A DNA stretch of 64,000 bases from Stenopsyche tienmushanensis (taxonomy: Eukaryota > Arthropoda > Insecta > Trichoptera > Stenopsychidae). The translations under genes were made by a program, and so were the position numbers. Of the stretch, positions 12,184-23,965 are shown in pieces. A model generated the notes under the pieces. That model was not told the DNA's origin and searched no databases. It worked only from the letters and a program-made list of their open reading frames with translations. Where the stretch lies: positions 1,116,001-1,180,000 of the forward strand of contig WACJ01000078.1 of NCBI GenBank assembly GCA_008973525.1, given 5' to 3'. The first letter of the stretch is position 1. Each line of letters opens with the position of its first letter.

Positions 12184-12500
12184 TTATTTGATGCGATAGT
12201 TTTTTATTATTTGTATTTCAGAAGATTCGGGATCCAATTCGGCTCGTATTCGATCTAATTTTGCGGCAGTCCAGACACATTCTATATTATAAACAGGAGA
12301 TTGCTTGTTAATTACAAATAGACATGATGAACAATAGAACAAGGTGATGCAGTTATAACAAACTAGCAAGCAGTGGTCAGATAAATAAGACTAGTTGAAA
12401 TTGTTTGCCTCGGGCAATTGGTTCTGGAAAATTGTTCAATGGTGCAAAACGAACTTTCTGCAAACAAAATGCAATTATGCACCTCGGAATCTCTTTGTGA
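12184..12500 (-). pseudogene. Unidentified coding-like island, minus strand, cysteine-rich
   Basis: The minus strand carries a 61-codon frame (12184-12369, TTG-initiated) with a C-x2-C and later C-x2-C pair (CYNC and CSSC) and the segment KQSPVYNIECVWTAAKLDRI. Upstream, two other frames stay open through about 12500, so a frameshifted longer gene is plausible. It ends 54 bp from the end of the plus-strand island, a tail-to-tail layout typical of compact genomes but not proof of one. No family recognised. Confidence 0.3.
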
Positions 12501-12754
12501 TATAATTTAATTCAATTTTCTCTCTTTTTATGTTTTCATATCCATTGCATATTAATATCAAGCGGGAAAGATTGAATTTTAATAAAAACATGCTGAATAT
12601 AATAGAAAAATATTGATTTTTCTTTTATTTTTATTTGCGCGATTATCGCATAAATATATTCATTCACATTGGCTGATTAGTAAATCGCTCATGAACCCAC
12701 ACCATGTTTTATGGACATGGCATCAAATTGCGAAGTGCTCATTCGACGCATCAA

Positions 12755-12935
12755 CGGTCCCAAATATGGACCGGTTGGGCTCTTAGCAAAATCTTAGCTG
12801 GATCTGGAGGAAAATGCTTCTGCAAAATTATTAGGGGGACCCGAATGTATTCGTACATTTTGAGAACTTATGTTTGAGCTCAATTTGTGTCCAAACACAG
12901 TGACGGAAACATCTTTGTAAGTTATTTTTTTACAA
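12755..12935 (+). repeat. Family E fragment
   Basis: Contains atatggaccggttggg, a diverged form of the E core word, and agaacttatgtttgagctca, which is the inverse of sequence near the right end of the E element at 18003-18530. No terminal repeats at this copy. Confidence 0.5.
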
Positions 12936-12984
12936 AACTATTGTTAAAGAGTATTTTTGTGTAATAGATTATTTTTATTATTAA

Positions 12985-13365
12985 GGAAAGAATGTTCAGA
13001 TCTACAAAAATGTACACTCTAGAACTAACATATGATACAATAGCATTCCCATGTAATGGCGCTGTTAATCATGTTTCTGAGAAACTTGTGCAAAAAATTG
13101 AAGAACAAGTGCAAAATGACCACCAAAGGAAGAATTTACTGACATTTTTCGAAGACTCCTTGGTGATATCGTGTCGTAAAAACTTGGTTACAAGAAGTTG
13201 TGTGCCCAGAATACTCACACCGATCGTTTTTTACGAGAAGAAGAATCTTTTCTGGACCCTATCATGTGAATTTCAATTAAATACAAGCATTTTTCGATCC
13301 TACATATATGTTGTAACCCTACTTTCTGGATTGCCCTCGTATTTGCCTGAATGTATCGAACTTTA
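12985..13365 (+). mobile_element. Family A mariner fragment (HTH to 3' end)
   Basis: The frame 12992-13372 contains SEKLVQKIEEQVQNDHQ, matching the second helix-turn-helix region of this mariner family (compare SDELVRKVEEKVQN at the 48.4-kb copy), then a remnant of the ARWVPRML motif (SCVPRILTPIVF). It then jumps straight to the 3' non-coding end, with ctttctggattgccctcgta as the terminal repeat. The whole DDE catalytic core is absent. Same deletion product type as 1913-2315. Confidence 0.8.
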
Positions 13366-14270
13366 TGGGTAGTATTATATATCATCAATTTAAGTTTGAG
13401 CCCTTTTTCTGGGGCATATTTACACAGAGGCGATGTCATAATGAAAGATTAGCCCGTATTTTCTAACCCATCCGCACACAAGACATAATCTCGCGATAAT
13501 GTTTACGCATTCAAGGGATAGGTTATTATTTGAGATCAATAACATAAATATTTGGAGTCGCTTGCATTAATATTAAACGTGATACGACGCTAATACAGTC
13601 TCGGTGTATTTTTAAGACCGGGGTTCGCAATAAATACGATACGCCCTTAATCAATATTTGTACATCCGAAACGACTTCCAAACATTTTTAAGCCCGACTC
13701 ATAAACAAACTTTCTTTTGAAAGCCGGATTTTTTCTAAGTCCCGGATAGCATTGACTGAACATCTGAAGGTAGGATCGCAGACTCCGAAGGCGGAACATC
13801 AAAGGGTTCAGCATGTGAAAACTGAAACTGATTTTCCACCCTAGAAAACATCAAAGCTTATACTAGGAGGTGAATTTATGTCGGAGTAAGACATATTTTT
13901 GAAAAATAAATAAGCATTTATTATTGCGAATGTTTATTAAGCCGCGTTTGCAGTAGCTCTTTAGGATGGGCGTAAGATTGTTTATTCCGAAAGCTTAAAA
14001 AAGTTAATGAGAAAGTACGTATTTGTCGAATGTAACTTTGAACTCCTTGGAGACGTTTTAACTACTGGAAAGCAGAGTCAAGTTATGCGATTTTCACAGG
14101 AATTAGAGCAATAATATTTTCCTCTTTAGAGGGAAATCTTTATAGCTACACTAAAATGTTTTATTTTATTTTTAGGCTTGAAATTTTGAATCAAATGCTT
14201 AATTTACAGGTGCTTTGAATGTTTTAGAGCATATTTCTTATGCAAAACACAAGATATTTGGCTTCCTTAA
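13366..14270. other. No supported gene
   Basis: Moderate A+T, no long frames, no recognised repeat words. Confidence 0.4.
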
Positions 14271-14274
14271 TGCT

Positions 14275-14402
14275 ATCATTTTTAAAATATAATAAATAAA
14301 AACTTTAAACATCTCTGTGTATCGTGAAAAAAAAAAATTGAACTGATATCTCCTACAATTTTTGTAATGTTCATTTTTAATATAAGGTAGTTTCCCTGCC
14401 GT
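14275..14402 (+). repeat. Family I end fragment
   Basis: Matches 53130-53260: aataaataaaaactttaaa, then gaactgatatctcctac, then aaggtagtttccctgcc. At 52890-53268 the same end is one arm of a TIR-bounded element. Only one end survives here. Confidence 0.6.
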
Positions 14403-14429
14403 ACTCTGTATTTGGTCTATTACGGGCAA

Positions 14430-14960
14430 CTGACCACGCCTACGGGTTCATTCGCTATCGGATCGTAGAGAGATCCCAATTCCTCAAGTATTAAGTACTC
14501 GAGGTGGCCGAGCTCAACGTTGACAACATGGTCCACAGCATGATGGAAAGCAAGAGGAACTGGGACCTTTGGCGCGAATACGTAGAAGAGATACTCAGCG
14601 CCAAAGAGGGCAGTGAAAGAGAGAGACGCAGAGCGCAACAGCCTCTCCAACAATAGAATAGGGCCAATCACTTAAGGTCAGACTACCTGTCATCCTGAAG
14701 CAATGTGGAAAACAATACCAGGAGGACAGAGAAGAACAAAGGGGGGTTTAGTGGGTAGGCACGATCGATCAATCGTGAATCCTACACTACCCAGTTTTAC
14801 TGGGTGTTTTGTGAAGATTTTCTCGCCCACAGAAAAAAAATCCTCAAGTATGACTAAGGCTAGCTCAATAACAATGAAAAGAATATATCCTCTTTTAACC
14901 ACGTCTCTAAACAATCTCATGTTTTTAAAACTTTTATCAACATTTCTCCCCCCCCCCTTT
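14430..14960 (+). mobile_element. Non-LTR retrotransposon 3' end (ORF2 tail and 3' UTR)
   Basis: The plus strand around 14505-14655 reads VAELNVDNMVHSMMESKRNW and then a W-x2-Y-x-E-x-I-x-x-A-K-E segment followed by an arginine-rich tail and stop. This is the usual end of LINE-type reverse transcriptase proteins (W...F...I..AKE..ER). The following 14700-14835 is GC-richer, contains an acaatcgtg/cacgatcgat-like hairpin and tttactgggtgttttgtgaa, and reaches an A-run at 14834, fitting a 3' UTR with poly-A. The annotated minus frames here are antisense shadows. Clade not determined. Confidence 0.55.
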
Positions 14961-15054
14961 CATTAGCAAGAATTTTCTCTGATCAAGAATAAAGACCGTT
15001 ATTACACCTATTTTACTTTTTATTATTAATATTACATGACTCACATTTTTACAG

Positions 15055-15300
15055 TCAGTTTATATCGAGACACGGTTCAAGAAACACGCATACTTTATTA
15101 TCATTCAAAATCGAGATTGTGAAATAATCAACTTGACTTGGGTGGCTTTTAACAATCCCTTTTATTGGTTGGGACTGTTGAACATTGAATATGTTGTGAC
15201 AGACAGCGGTTGACGGCACCCATGAATTATATTCCATACTATCCTGCGCTGGTGTACGGTCTATTCTGGGTAACCCCGGGCTAGCCATATAGAATATCAT
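15055..15300 (-). other. Unassigned ORF with a short repeated end
   Basis: An 81-codon minus frame of about 42% G+C. Its last residues (FLEPCLDIN) are shared at DNA level with 11688-11712, where a minus frame reads FPEPCLDVK. A 26-bp shared word around cgagacacggttca suggests a repeat or transposon terminus rather than a conserved protein. No domain recognised. Confidence 0.25.
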
Positions 15301-15309
15301 CCACTAAAC

Positions 15310-15930
15310 TTTATCCCGGCAAGACACTCACGTAAGAGCTTCCAGGTGGCCCACCTTTCCACTCCACGTCCTCCAGAGGAGGCGAGGTCCCTACAAGAAG
15401 AACAACTTTCAATTTTGCATGTACTCGAAGGTACGCTGGATTAAAGGACTATGGAAATTGGATGGAGACAGGTTAGGCTAAGATCAAGGGAAATACTATC
15501 CACGAGTGCACTGCCCCCACAAGTCCAACCTCAGTTTGAAGAAGGCTGCAAAATGGACTAGTCCAGGCTGCAGGGGCTTCAACTCCTTCCCTGTAGTACT
15601 CGTATCGGTTCGGTCATTCGTAGTACCTAGCCATGGAGATGAGTCGCCGTTTGAACAACCTATAACTATTCTCCCCTGTCTGCCGAAACATTTGAGGATA
15701 GTGGTGTACCTTTTACACCACTATTCCACCCACTTCTATAATCAGTAGTTCCACGTTTCCCTTTACGGGTACGCAACACAGGTTGAACTCATGTTAGCTG
15801 GGCTCCCCTCTACTCCACATCATTTCCCCAAGGGCTCGACCGTTACCCTCATAAGTGGGATTGTCCCCCCCCCCTACGAAGTTCTATGGGTGTGCACCGT
15901 GGAGTCCAGCACACACTCGGAAAGTACCAA
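15310..15930 (-). repeat. Family D GC-rich interspersed repeat, copy 1
   Basis: Inverted relative to copies at 22170-22560 and 43070-43800. Shared words include cgtatcggttcggtcatt, tagtacctagccatgg, ctcatgttagctgggct and the block ttccactccacgtcctccag. The frames reported over this stretch (15506-15748, 15791-16042) are not conserved between copies, so the element is non-coding or too decayed. Class unknown; a LINE UTR or SINE-like composite is possible. Confidence 0.65.
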
Positions 15931-16039
15931 CCATTTTTATATGGTTTTTCATAGCGAATATGTTTTAAAAATGCGGTCACCAGCCACACATTCTGTAGAT
16001 CTTTTTCTACCTGATCAGCCCAGTGTAGGCAAGGTCTTT

Positions 16040-16165
16040 TGATGAGTTTACTGCCATTCGGTCTCGAATCTAATATGGCTCAAGGGACTATGAGTCGGCA
16101 TCCACGTCACTTGGCAGGCTCGGACGAAACCTGTGATCGACGCTTCGCCGTACATGTCCATGACC
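16040..16165 (+). repeat. Family T repeat, copy 1
   Basis: Shares actgccattcggtctcgaat, gagtcggcatccacgtcac and cgccgtacatgtccatgacc with 21735-21890. About 125 bp, lies close to family D at both places but in a different relative orientation, so T and D seem to be separate repeats. Confidence 0.6.
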
Positions 16166-16835
16166 TCCCGATTCGCAGTGATGATTTTATTGCATAAAAC
16201 ATGTTTAATAAAAGAGCTGATAAATGAAAAATCTTATAAATATGCCTCTTTAACCATGTTCTGACACCAAATTATCACAAAACAGCGTATAAAAAGATGG
16301 CTTACTTCTGGATTCCCTGAATGCGTAAAAAACGACTATATATAGGAAGTATATGCACATGAAGAATAACTTCAAAAAGTACACTGGTGCCAAAAATATT
16401 TTCTTAAAGGAATTCATCACACATTTATATATTTGCGGTTTGAATTATGAATATGAAAATAAATAAGAACGGACGCCTAAAGCACCACAACTTAAAGTTA
16501 TCGCATAAACACATTATCTTTGCGCTTTCAAACATAAAGTTAGATCTCAATCGATGGCCGCCGCATAAGCTTTCGATAAAAAATATAAATCTTACCATTT
16601 TTATTATCATTTTGATAGATTCATCGACGTATTTGCGAAAACCTAAGAATTTCAAGCATTTCTTTCATAGATTTATATAAAAAGTGGCGTAAATATTTAT
16701 CATGTTGTAAAAGACCGACCACAGATTTGACGCATAAACATTTACAATAAAGTTTTTCATGTCGAATATTATTCATAAATATTTAAAGAATATTCTGGAC
16801 ACGCAAACGCTAAGGCAAACAATGATTATTATTTT

Positions 16836-17009
16836 ATGACCGCAGCGTCTAACATCAATATTAAGGTCCAAGAGGAATCGGGAAGAAGTTTATCCATTGA
16901 AGAGAGGAGCTACAAAAAAAAAGCATACGGAGAAAATTTTTTTTTGGCCGCTTTTACAGTGAAACTTCGCAATTTTGTTAGCATATCGGCAATAAATTAT
17001 GCATATTGA
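16836..17009 (+). pseudogene. Short unidentified ORF
   Basis: A 57-codon frame opening MTAASNINIKVQEESGRSLS with an acidic/basic alternating first half and a hydrophobic end. It begins at an ATG and shows no match to the repeat families. Length alone is not significant; composition looks more protein-like than neighbouring AT-rich frames. No family recognised and no splice context seen. Confidence 0.15.
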
Positions 17010-18002
17010 AATAATGAAGTCAAAGCAAAAGTTTGTATAAATTCAAGCTAATTTTATTACAGTCCTAAATCATTGAAATATGCATGTATTCGCGTTTCAT
17101 TTGAATTATTTTGATATAAAAAAACAATCAAATTTTATTAAAAATATTTTTAAACAGGATATAATTAATTTGATTGGCGTTCGATTAAAAAAAAAGCATC
17201 GAAATGTAGATGAAGTTCAAAACTGCAAAAAACAGCTCCTTTATGTCGAGATATTTATTCGCAAATCGTCAAGATAGATCCTATTGCGAGACTTCAATGA
17301 CGAACCTCTTCTTTAAGCACAAATACAGCTAATATAATTCCACAATTAATTAGAATTTTGGATATTTATTTGGGTAAAATCATATAACAATTATCTATAG
17401 TTATAAAAACAGATCAAAACTTTCAACATGCGGAATCTATCAAACATTTAGTTCAAATTGAAGCGTAATTAATTAGGCCTTAATTGACATGCACAACTCT
17501 AAGCCGCATGATATTCAATTATGTGCAGTTTATCACATACAAATTGGTTTTGAATATATTCCAAATGCGGTCAGCATATAACGTATCGATTTCCATTGAA
17601 TCATTTCACTATTTTAACACAGGATGCATATATTAAATTGTCCGAAGCTATCCTATATTTGAGGCTTAAAATCGTCATTTTGAATGCAATCTGAGTGTGA
17701 TTTAGACATGAACGTGTGGAGAAAGTCTTCCAGAAAAGCAATTTTGCATTTTCTCCGAAGAAACGGTTCTGATTTTGTATGCAAGCATTTTGCGGCAGGA
17801 TCTTAAAAATCCTTCTCTCGACATCTGATCTTTTATCCGACGCAAATAGCAGAATCGAATAGCCACAGAGATGAAATAAATTCAACTTTATTCAATACAT
17901 TTCTGGAATAAAATAATGCCATGAAGCGCTGTCCTCATATGGGAGGGTAAAATGATGAATTTTAATGTGACATATTGTGACAATTGAAAAAAATATGTAA
18001 TT

Positions 18003-18530
18003 ATATTAGGAGTATTGAAAAATCTTCACGTATTAGTATAAAAAGTTCAATTTTATTAAAAACTTTATTCAGTGTCAATTTTGCTCCATGAGAGTGATGT
18101 ATTATTCGTCTTTATTTCTATGCAAAACTTCAATTGCCGCCAATCGCAAGGCGCTTTTTTGATATGTCAGCTATCCGAAATTTGGACCGGTTGGACACGG
18201 AAACCTTGTGGCCACTTCCTCCGATTTTATGGCATTTTAATAAGAGTTTTGGAGAAAAATGTATATCCGGGGCTTCCTACGATCTCCACCGGGTCTATCT
18301 ATCAACATATTTAAAGTCAAATTAACATTAGAAGTAAATTAGAATCTTTAGCTAGTTTTTCCCCGCGCTCAGAGCGCAATCTTTCGCAAGAAGTGGAGAA
18401 TAAGCATGCCTTCGTAGATATGGAATTTTAAGTTCTACAATTATAATAATTTATAAAGATGTTTCTGTTACAAACTGAGCTCAAATATAAGTTCTCAAAA
18501 TACGTGAATAATTTTCGATACTCCTAATAT
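18003..18530. mobile_element. Family E TIR element, non-autonomous
   Basis: Left end (18003-18036) atattaggagtattgaaaaa and the inverse of the right end (18497-18530) atattaggagtatcgaaaat pair over about 34 bp with few mismatches. Inside lies the family E core tttggaccggttggacacgg, found also near 20170, 52550 and inverted near 55765. At 528 bp with no catalytic motif, this is best read as a non-autonomous cut-and-paste element. The superfamily could not be assigned. Confidence 0.65.
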
Positions 18531-19429
18531 GACAAAAAAATACATAAAAATAATTTGGCTTAATAAACAAATTGGATCGTTGGTTATAAAAAGCTAATTA
18601 CTGATGAAAAAAAATTAAACTGTAGTTGTAGTTTAGAAATTGAGGTAATAAAGGGAGAAAAATATTACCACAGGATACTTAGTTTTAAGTGGTAGTTTCT
18701 TATTTACGGTAATCTTTACTTATATGTAGGGACGCACGAGATAAAATTAAGAAAGATTTTGAGCCCCACGACCCCTGTATATGAGGCTGCTGGGGCGCGG
18801 GGCGACATCCCCCATAAAAATAATATCGTCCAAGTTTTATTATTACCCAAGACCACATAAAGGAGACATCATCCAATCATAGTTTTAATTATGGCAAATG
18901 AGATTTGTTTTTTTATGTCAGAGATTATCTAAGCTCCGTCCATTCGCGTTGATCCTTTTAAAATGAAACAAGGACGAATTACGAATTGAATTTAAAAAAA
19001 TAATCGCATTCTTGTAACATTAGATCGTAAACATAAACAACACAATCTCTGATATATTTATATTAAACCAAAGCATATTTTTTGTCGAAATTTTATTTAA
19101 ACTATTTGCGTTTCAAATATAAATTCCAGGATTCTATTCCTTGAATACAAAACGCAAAATTTGTATGCTCCTCAAGGGAGGAAGGAAATAGGATGTATAA
19201 AACATTTTTACCTGATTTTCTCTGAAGATGTGTGGAATTATTTTGATAGTTTCATGTATTTGGAATATTTCGTCGTCACGCAAAACATAGAAACAAGAAA
19301 AAAAACAGTTTTATTTATTAAATAGAAATACTTTTTATATAACGATGTCTGTAAAAGTATAGAATCCACAAAATTAAATGTTTTTAGGAAAAAATTACAG
19401 GTGAAGCACAAGAATTTTTGCGAAAATAC

Positions 19430-19640
19430 AGGATCTTTCAATAGGGATGATATAAATTTGTTAGGTTATAATAATCTTGTTATTAAAGCAAAATCTATCA
19501 AATGTATTTTAAATTATTTAGTAATATATGGCAAATTATTATGGAAGGTTATAGTGTTGAATAATGTATATAAATGATCAAATTTTATTATCAAAATATG
19601 TGGACCGTTTGAGAAACATAGGGTATTCAATAGAGTTTTA
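19430..19640. mobile_element. Family B terminal fragment
   Basis: Starts gatctttcaatagggatg and continues aaagcaaaatctatcaaatg, matching the left end of the TIR-bounded B copy at 54168-54760 through tggcaaattattatgg. Later tattcaatagag near 19628 may be a second terminal repeat, giving a very short deletion derivative. Confidence 0.55.
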
Positions 19641-20154
19641 TAAAAGCGCGACATATATGCCAGATTGTGATAGTCTCCTTTTATACAGAGCCAGTTAAAT
19701 CTTGGTGTCCGACCGAGCGTCTTGGCCGCAGGAGGGTCTGGTATTTCCACAGTCAGCTTTTTTGATCTTGCAACTGTGGTCTTTGTCTTAGCGTAATAAT
19801 CAATACCTGGTGCCAATAGTCGTATTTTTTTCGCCTCTGTTTTTTTCCTCCGTGGACTTCAACAAACCGATTCTTAACGAACCCAAGGACGCCATCCATT
19901 TGGAAGTAAAAGGGCCGAGGTGGCGTGCATGCTACAATATCATAGTCACTTATTGGTCCAAATTATCAGCAAATTAAAGCAGATCCTATCTACTTCATGG
20001 TTTTCAACTCATTATTGTTATTTAGTTGTTTAAAAAGTTGACAAACGTATTTTGCTGTCTTATTTCAAGTTGTACTTATCTGAAAAAAAAATGTCATTGT
20101 ATCCAAACATTTTCTTCAAGCTAAAACATTTTTGTTTAATTTTCAACTATATTA

Positions 20155-20215
20155 CATCAGTGATCTGAAATTCGGACCGGTTGGACACGGAAACTTTGTA
20201 GCCTCACCTCCTGTT
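20155..20215 (+). repeat. Family E core fragment
   Basis: Carries attcggaccggttggacacg and the following gaaactttgtagcc, diverged from 18176-18215. No terminal repeats. Confidence 0.5.
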
Positions 20216-20337
20216 GATTTGAACTCAAGATGAATAAATTACAAACCCAACTTGCCGATTTAAATTTCTGAAATCAATATTAGCATCTGCTACGTTACTC
20301 TTGTATCATTTAAACCCAATTCTTTTCTATATATTTA

Positions 20338-20420
20338 TACATGGTGTTTTGCATAGAACCTATGTGTGAAATGTAGCAAAAGACTTTTTTTTTCGATCCA
20401 TGTGAAAAACATTCTGTAGA
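20338..20420. mobile_element. Miniature family C end
   Basis: acatggtgttttgcatagaa on the left and tcgatccatgtgaaaaacat then tctgta on the right are the family C terminal words brought together with almost nothing between, so this is either a very short MITE (about 80 bp) or a single C terminus. Confidence 0.45.
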
Positions 20421-20499
20421 AATTAATTTTAGTTTGATTATGATTTATAGATTTCAATATATATATAAATGAATGTGTGTCAGTCTGACAGTTTGTCAG

Positions 20500-20680
20500 T
20501 TTTAAAGCTGTAGATACATTCCTATACTATTCATCCGATTGCGATGAAACTTTGATGGGTTATTGGGTGTGTATCTAAGAAGGTTTTTAAATGAATACAA
20601 CCATTGTTTGTGTGCAGAATTTACAGTGCGTGGAGTGCGCGAACAAACTTATGCAGTAACATTTGACCCGGTGGATTTTA
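20500..20680 (+). repeat. Family P fragment
   Basis: Shares tcatccgattgcgatgaaac, gtgtatctaagaaggttttt and ccattgtttgtgtgcagaat with 8252-8360. Truncated after about 180 bp. Confidence 0.6.
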
Positions 20681-20857
20681 TAATATGGATCGTAAAATTA
20701 TTTAAAGCCACCTTTGAATAAAAATGTTCAATAATCAGTGTAAGTGATCAAATGATATATATTATATTAGATATTATAGTATTGTGTTGAATTATAAATG
20801 TAACAATTAAAGCAACAAAAGCCTTCACTTTCAGCCACAAGAATCTACTTTGTATTT

Positions 20858-21421
20858 CTAAATGGAGGCCATGGCTTTACGAGAGGAACTAATATAGCCA
20901 CAGAAGCTAGAAAAGTGGTACATTCTATCCATGTATGAGTCGCATACGCCATTGTAACCAACTCTGCTCCATCCAATATTATATTTAGAGATGAGACATA
21001 AAATTTTTGAAACAAACTTTAAACGGGGAAAATTTGCGCCAGCCAAGCGTAAAACGTAAATTTAGGATATATTTTTTCATCTACGTTTCTGAACGGATCA
21101 CAATATTATTTTCAGGCCCTTCTGTCGTTCTAATTACACATTCGGCGAACAAAAATATTTATTTTAATCATGTTTGAAAAGCCGGTCGGAAAATTGTTTA
21201 TTGGCATTGAAACAATTCCGAAAATATTTCCATATCGAATGTACCGAGGAAATTATTTGCTCTCATTAATTTTGAATAGGTATTTTTTGGGCAAAATGCT
21301 TGCGCAAACAGCGGCTTGTTATTTTTCAATTTTTCTTTGTGCAAATAGAAAAATTCAAAAACGAGATTTTATGAAAAACGGTTCGCAAGATTTGCACGCT
21401 AAAATCGAAATGTGTTATTAA
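20858..21421. other. Possible coding-like pair, divergent
   Basis: The minus strand 21060-20858 has three rather open frames; one contains LDGAELVTMAYATHTWIECT followed by a hydrophobic stretch. The plus ORF 21170-21421 (83 codons, MFEKPVGKLFIGIETIPKIF) is ATG-initiated and intact. The arrangement is two divergent frames with 110 bp between. No family recognised; all frames are of chance-compatible length. Confidence 0.2.
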
Positions 21422-21477
21422 TCTTATTTGTGAAATGTAAAAATACAAATAGAGTATCTTTTTTTTTCATCGTATAT

Positions 21478-21560
21478 GAAGCTTTTTGATCCCGTCACTG
21501 AAGCAAGAAGGCGAGAAGTAGCATCCTCTGTTGCGCAACGCGTAATCGTCGAATTATTAA
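21478..21560 (+). repeat. Family G repeat
   Basis: gaagctttttgatcccgtca through ctgttgcgcaacgcgtaatc matches 6590-6660 closely. Truncated relative to the longest copy. Confidence 0.6.
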
Positions 21561-21734
21561 GAAGATCTTTTTCTCGCTCACTCCTAGCTGCATTGGAGTG
21601 ATGAAAATATATATTAAGGTTATGCGTGCAGATATCCTCTCTCCAAGCTCTTAACTAATTGATTCTCTCAAGCGTTGCGCTGTTCATACCGGTATGTGAT
21701 TCAAAAAGTAAAATTCAATTGCCCAGGATCTTTC

Positions 21735-21890
21735 GACGTATCTACTGCCACTCGGTCCCGAATCTAATATGATATTAGGGTGTCTTTGAGTCGGCATCCG
21801 CGCCACATGACCTGCTTAATATAAGTCGGCAAATTCGGACGGAGCTGGTGATCGATGTTTCGCCGTACATGTCCATGACCTCCCGATTAT
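21735..21890 (+). repeat. Family T repeat, copy 2
   Basis: Second copy of 16040-16165 with a small extra segment (gacctgcttaatataagtcg) and a well-preserved end cgccgtacatgtccatgacc. Confidence 0.6.
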
Positions 21891-22169
21891 ATTTCACGGA
21901 CTCAGAGCATGAGGTCACGCAGGAAGATCAAAAATCTAATGGATGATATATGCATTGAAATTGTTACAGAATAAAATCAGATCATTAAATTTATAGGAAT
22001 AGTTTTTTTGTATTGAGTTTTCCTTTCATCCATACCCCTCATTATTGAATTAAATTAAATTACTATGACCACAAAAGGGGGATTTTATATAGTGATTTCA
22101 CATGGAATAAATGATTTATTTTTATATAATATTTTATCTTTGATTGATTAAATGATAACTGATGACACA

Positions 22170-22560
22170 ACATGTGTGCCATAACTAGAACAACTGTTCA
22201 TGTAAGTCGGGTGGATGTTAGACTACACGGTGTTAACCCAAAAAGCCCCAAGGGGGGGGGGGGGAAAGTCAACCCTAAGCCCGTGGGCAACGTTTTGCTC
22301 ATCAAACGCAGCTGGGGTAGCCCAGCTAACATGAGTTGGGTGCGCAGGTCACCCTATGCTGCGTACCCATAAAGGGATGTGTAGAACAGCCGATTAAAGT
22401 AGTTCAAAGGCTCACTACTATCCTCAATAGCCTAGGCAAACAGGGAAGAACGGTTTTAGGCTGTTTGAGCGGCGACTCGTCTCCGTGGCTGGGTACTAAG
22501 AATGACCGAACCGATACGAGTACCATGGGGAAGAGGTAGCCCCTGTAGTCCCCTGTAGGT
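22170..22560 (+). repeat. Family D repeat, copy 2
   Basis: Matches 43225-43500 over the agcccagctaacatgagttg, caaacagggaagaacggttt and gaatgaccgaaccgatacga blocks. A G-run at 22252-22263 lies near its start. The two plus frames reported over it (22172-22372, 22336-22539) are shared by no other copy as open frames and are not called. Confidence 0.65.
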
Positions 22561-23239
22561 AAAAATCTGCAAAAAGATACCATAAAGAATTTGTCATGGT
22601 ATTGTACGATTTTTATCCACTAAATATTCAGTCCCCTGGGTATCCGTTTTCGTAATGCTTCAATGGGATGGTTTATTGTCTTATGAATTTTACTTCATAT
22701 TCGCTTATTGTCTATTATTTGACTATCTTCGAAGTCTTTCTTTTAGATCTTTTTTCAGTCGTTATATACTTTATGAACGAGCTCCATGCTTATTGTTGGA
22801 TTGGTGCATTGTTCGTACCATATTGTATTTTATTGGTATTTTACGAATTGCATTCCGCAGCTCAAGTCTTGAATCTGCCCAAGCTTCGCATTCGAATACG
22901 TTGTGCTCTGCATCATCGCTTTCTGCGTCGCAGTTATGTCATTTTGTAGTATTTTCCTCTCTTATTTTATGGTGGTAAGTGTAATAAGAGCCGGTAGTGA
23001 AAGACCTATAAGCATTTTTTTAAATTATGAAACCACAGTGAAACTTATATGGGCGCGGTAGAACAAGTTAGTCTCGTCGTGAAACGAAAAGTCAAACTCC
23101 AAACGGTAGTGGTACGGGGGCATGCGCCATACCGCCTCTAGTGTATGTATACGTAGCATAAAGCAACCACTACACTAGTAGCATTTTATTACATATTACA
23201 CAACACACATGGTAGCGATTTAAGATACGCCCAAAGGCG

Positions 23240-23620
23240 TTAAATCGCACAATTTCGGTAGTCAGTTCACGTCGCCGCCGTACGAGATAATCATGCCATC
23301 AAATCGCTCGTGCAGAATGTCCATCATAGCATACGCTGTATATTAAGCTGTGTGTAATATGTTGTGTGTAGAAGTCGCAGAAAGACCAAGTTTTTGTGAA
23401 CAACGAGAAATTGACAGCCTCGGGTTTTTCCGTACACTCTCATGCACAGCAGTGATGTTTTCAGCAGACGTTGCGTTTCGGTGATGTACGGGTTTTGGCT
23501 GAGTATTTATCGGTTGATTAGAATTTAGCCACTAAACGTCGAATAGTCGACTTTTGAGAAAGATCTTGTGCAATAAACGCGTAAAAAATATTGTGAAGAA
23601 AAAAAAAAAAGTTAAAAATA
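23240..23620 (-). mobile_element. Family B transposase fragment
   Basis: Minus-strand remnant: the inverse of the HERFEG/DDE block is at 23280-23335 (gagataatcatgccatcaaa), followed by a decayed match to 40490-40680, the helix-turn-helix part (tacactctcatgcacagcag). Many frame breaks. No terminal repeats located. Confidence 0.65.
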
Positions 23621-23629
23621 CTACTGATT

Positions 23630-23965
23630 CATGATGATACTCTGGTCAGTGGAATTCCAATTCAAACATAAGAGTAATTTATTTACCTCCCAATACTACG
23701 AGCATTTGATAGTTGATGGATCTACTATATTAATATAAATTTAGATAGAGAAAATGTAGTGGAAGAAGTAACTAATATCATTGTACAACTTACTTAAAAA
23801 ATCTGGATGTTGACAGTGAAGAAATATATTTAGAAAATATCATTGAAGAGCTCATGAATCAAAATTTGATTGAAATTGAAGATTTTAGTCAAATCAGAAA
23901 TGAAACCCAACAATTTGAAAATATGGACCCATACACCTTCGAAAGTACGCCGCCTCATTGATTGT
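23630..23965 (+). mobile_element. Tigger/pogo transposase fragment
   Basis: The plus strand at about 23666-23710 reads NIRVIYLPPNTTSI, the conserved block before the second catalytic residues of pogo/Tigger transposases, then two stops. At 23820-23960 another frame reads ENIIEELMNQNLIEIEDFSQ, resembling the acidic C-terminal tail of this group. The intervening DDE part is shortened. Call of the first motif is strong, the second tentative. Confidence 0.6.

Noticed and set aside
14420..14966. Minus-strand ORFs of 83 and 76 codons
   Set aside because: They are antisense to the LINE ORF2 tail and 3' UTR, which explain this stretch better.
15506..16042. Plus ORFs of 80 and 83 codons with proline and serine
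   Set aside because: Antisense to or within family D copy 1; not conserved as frames in copies 2 and 3.
22172..22539. Two plus ORFs
   Set aside because: Inside repeat family D and not open in the other copies.
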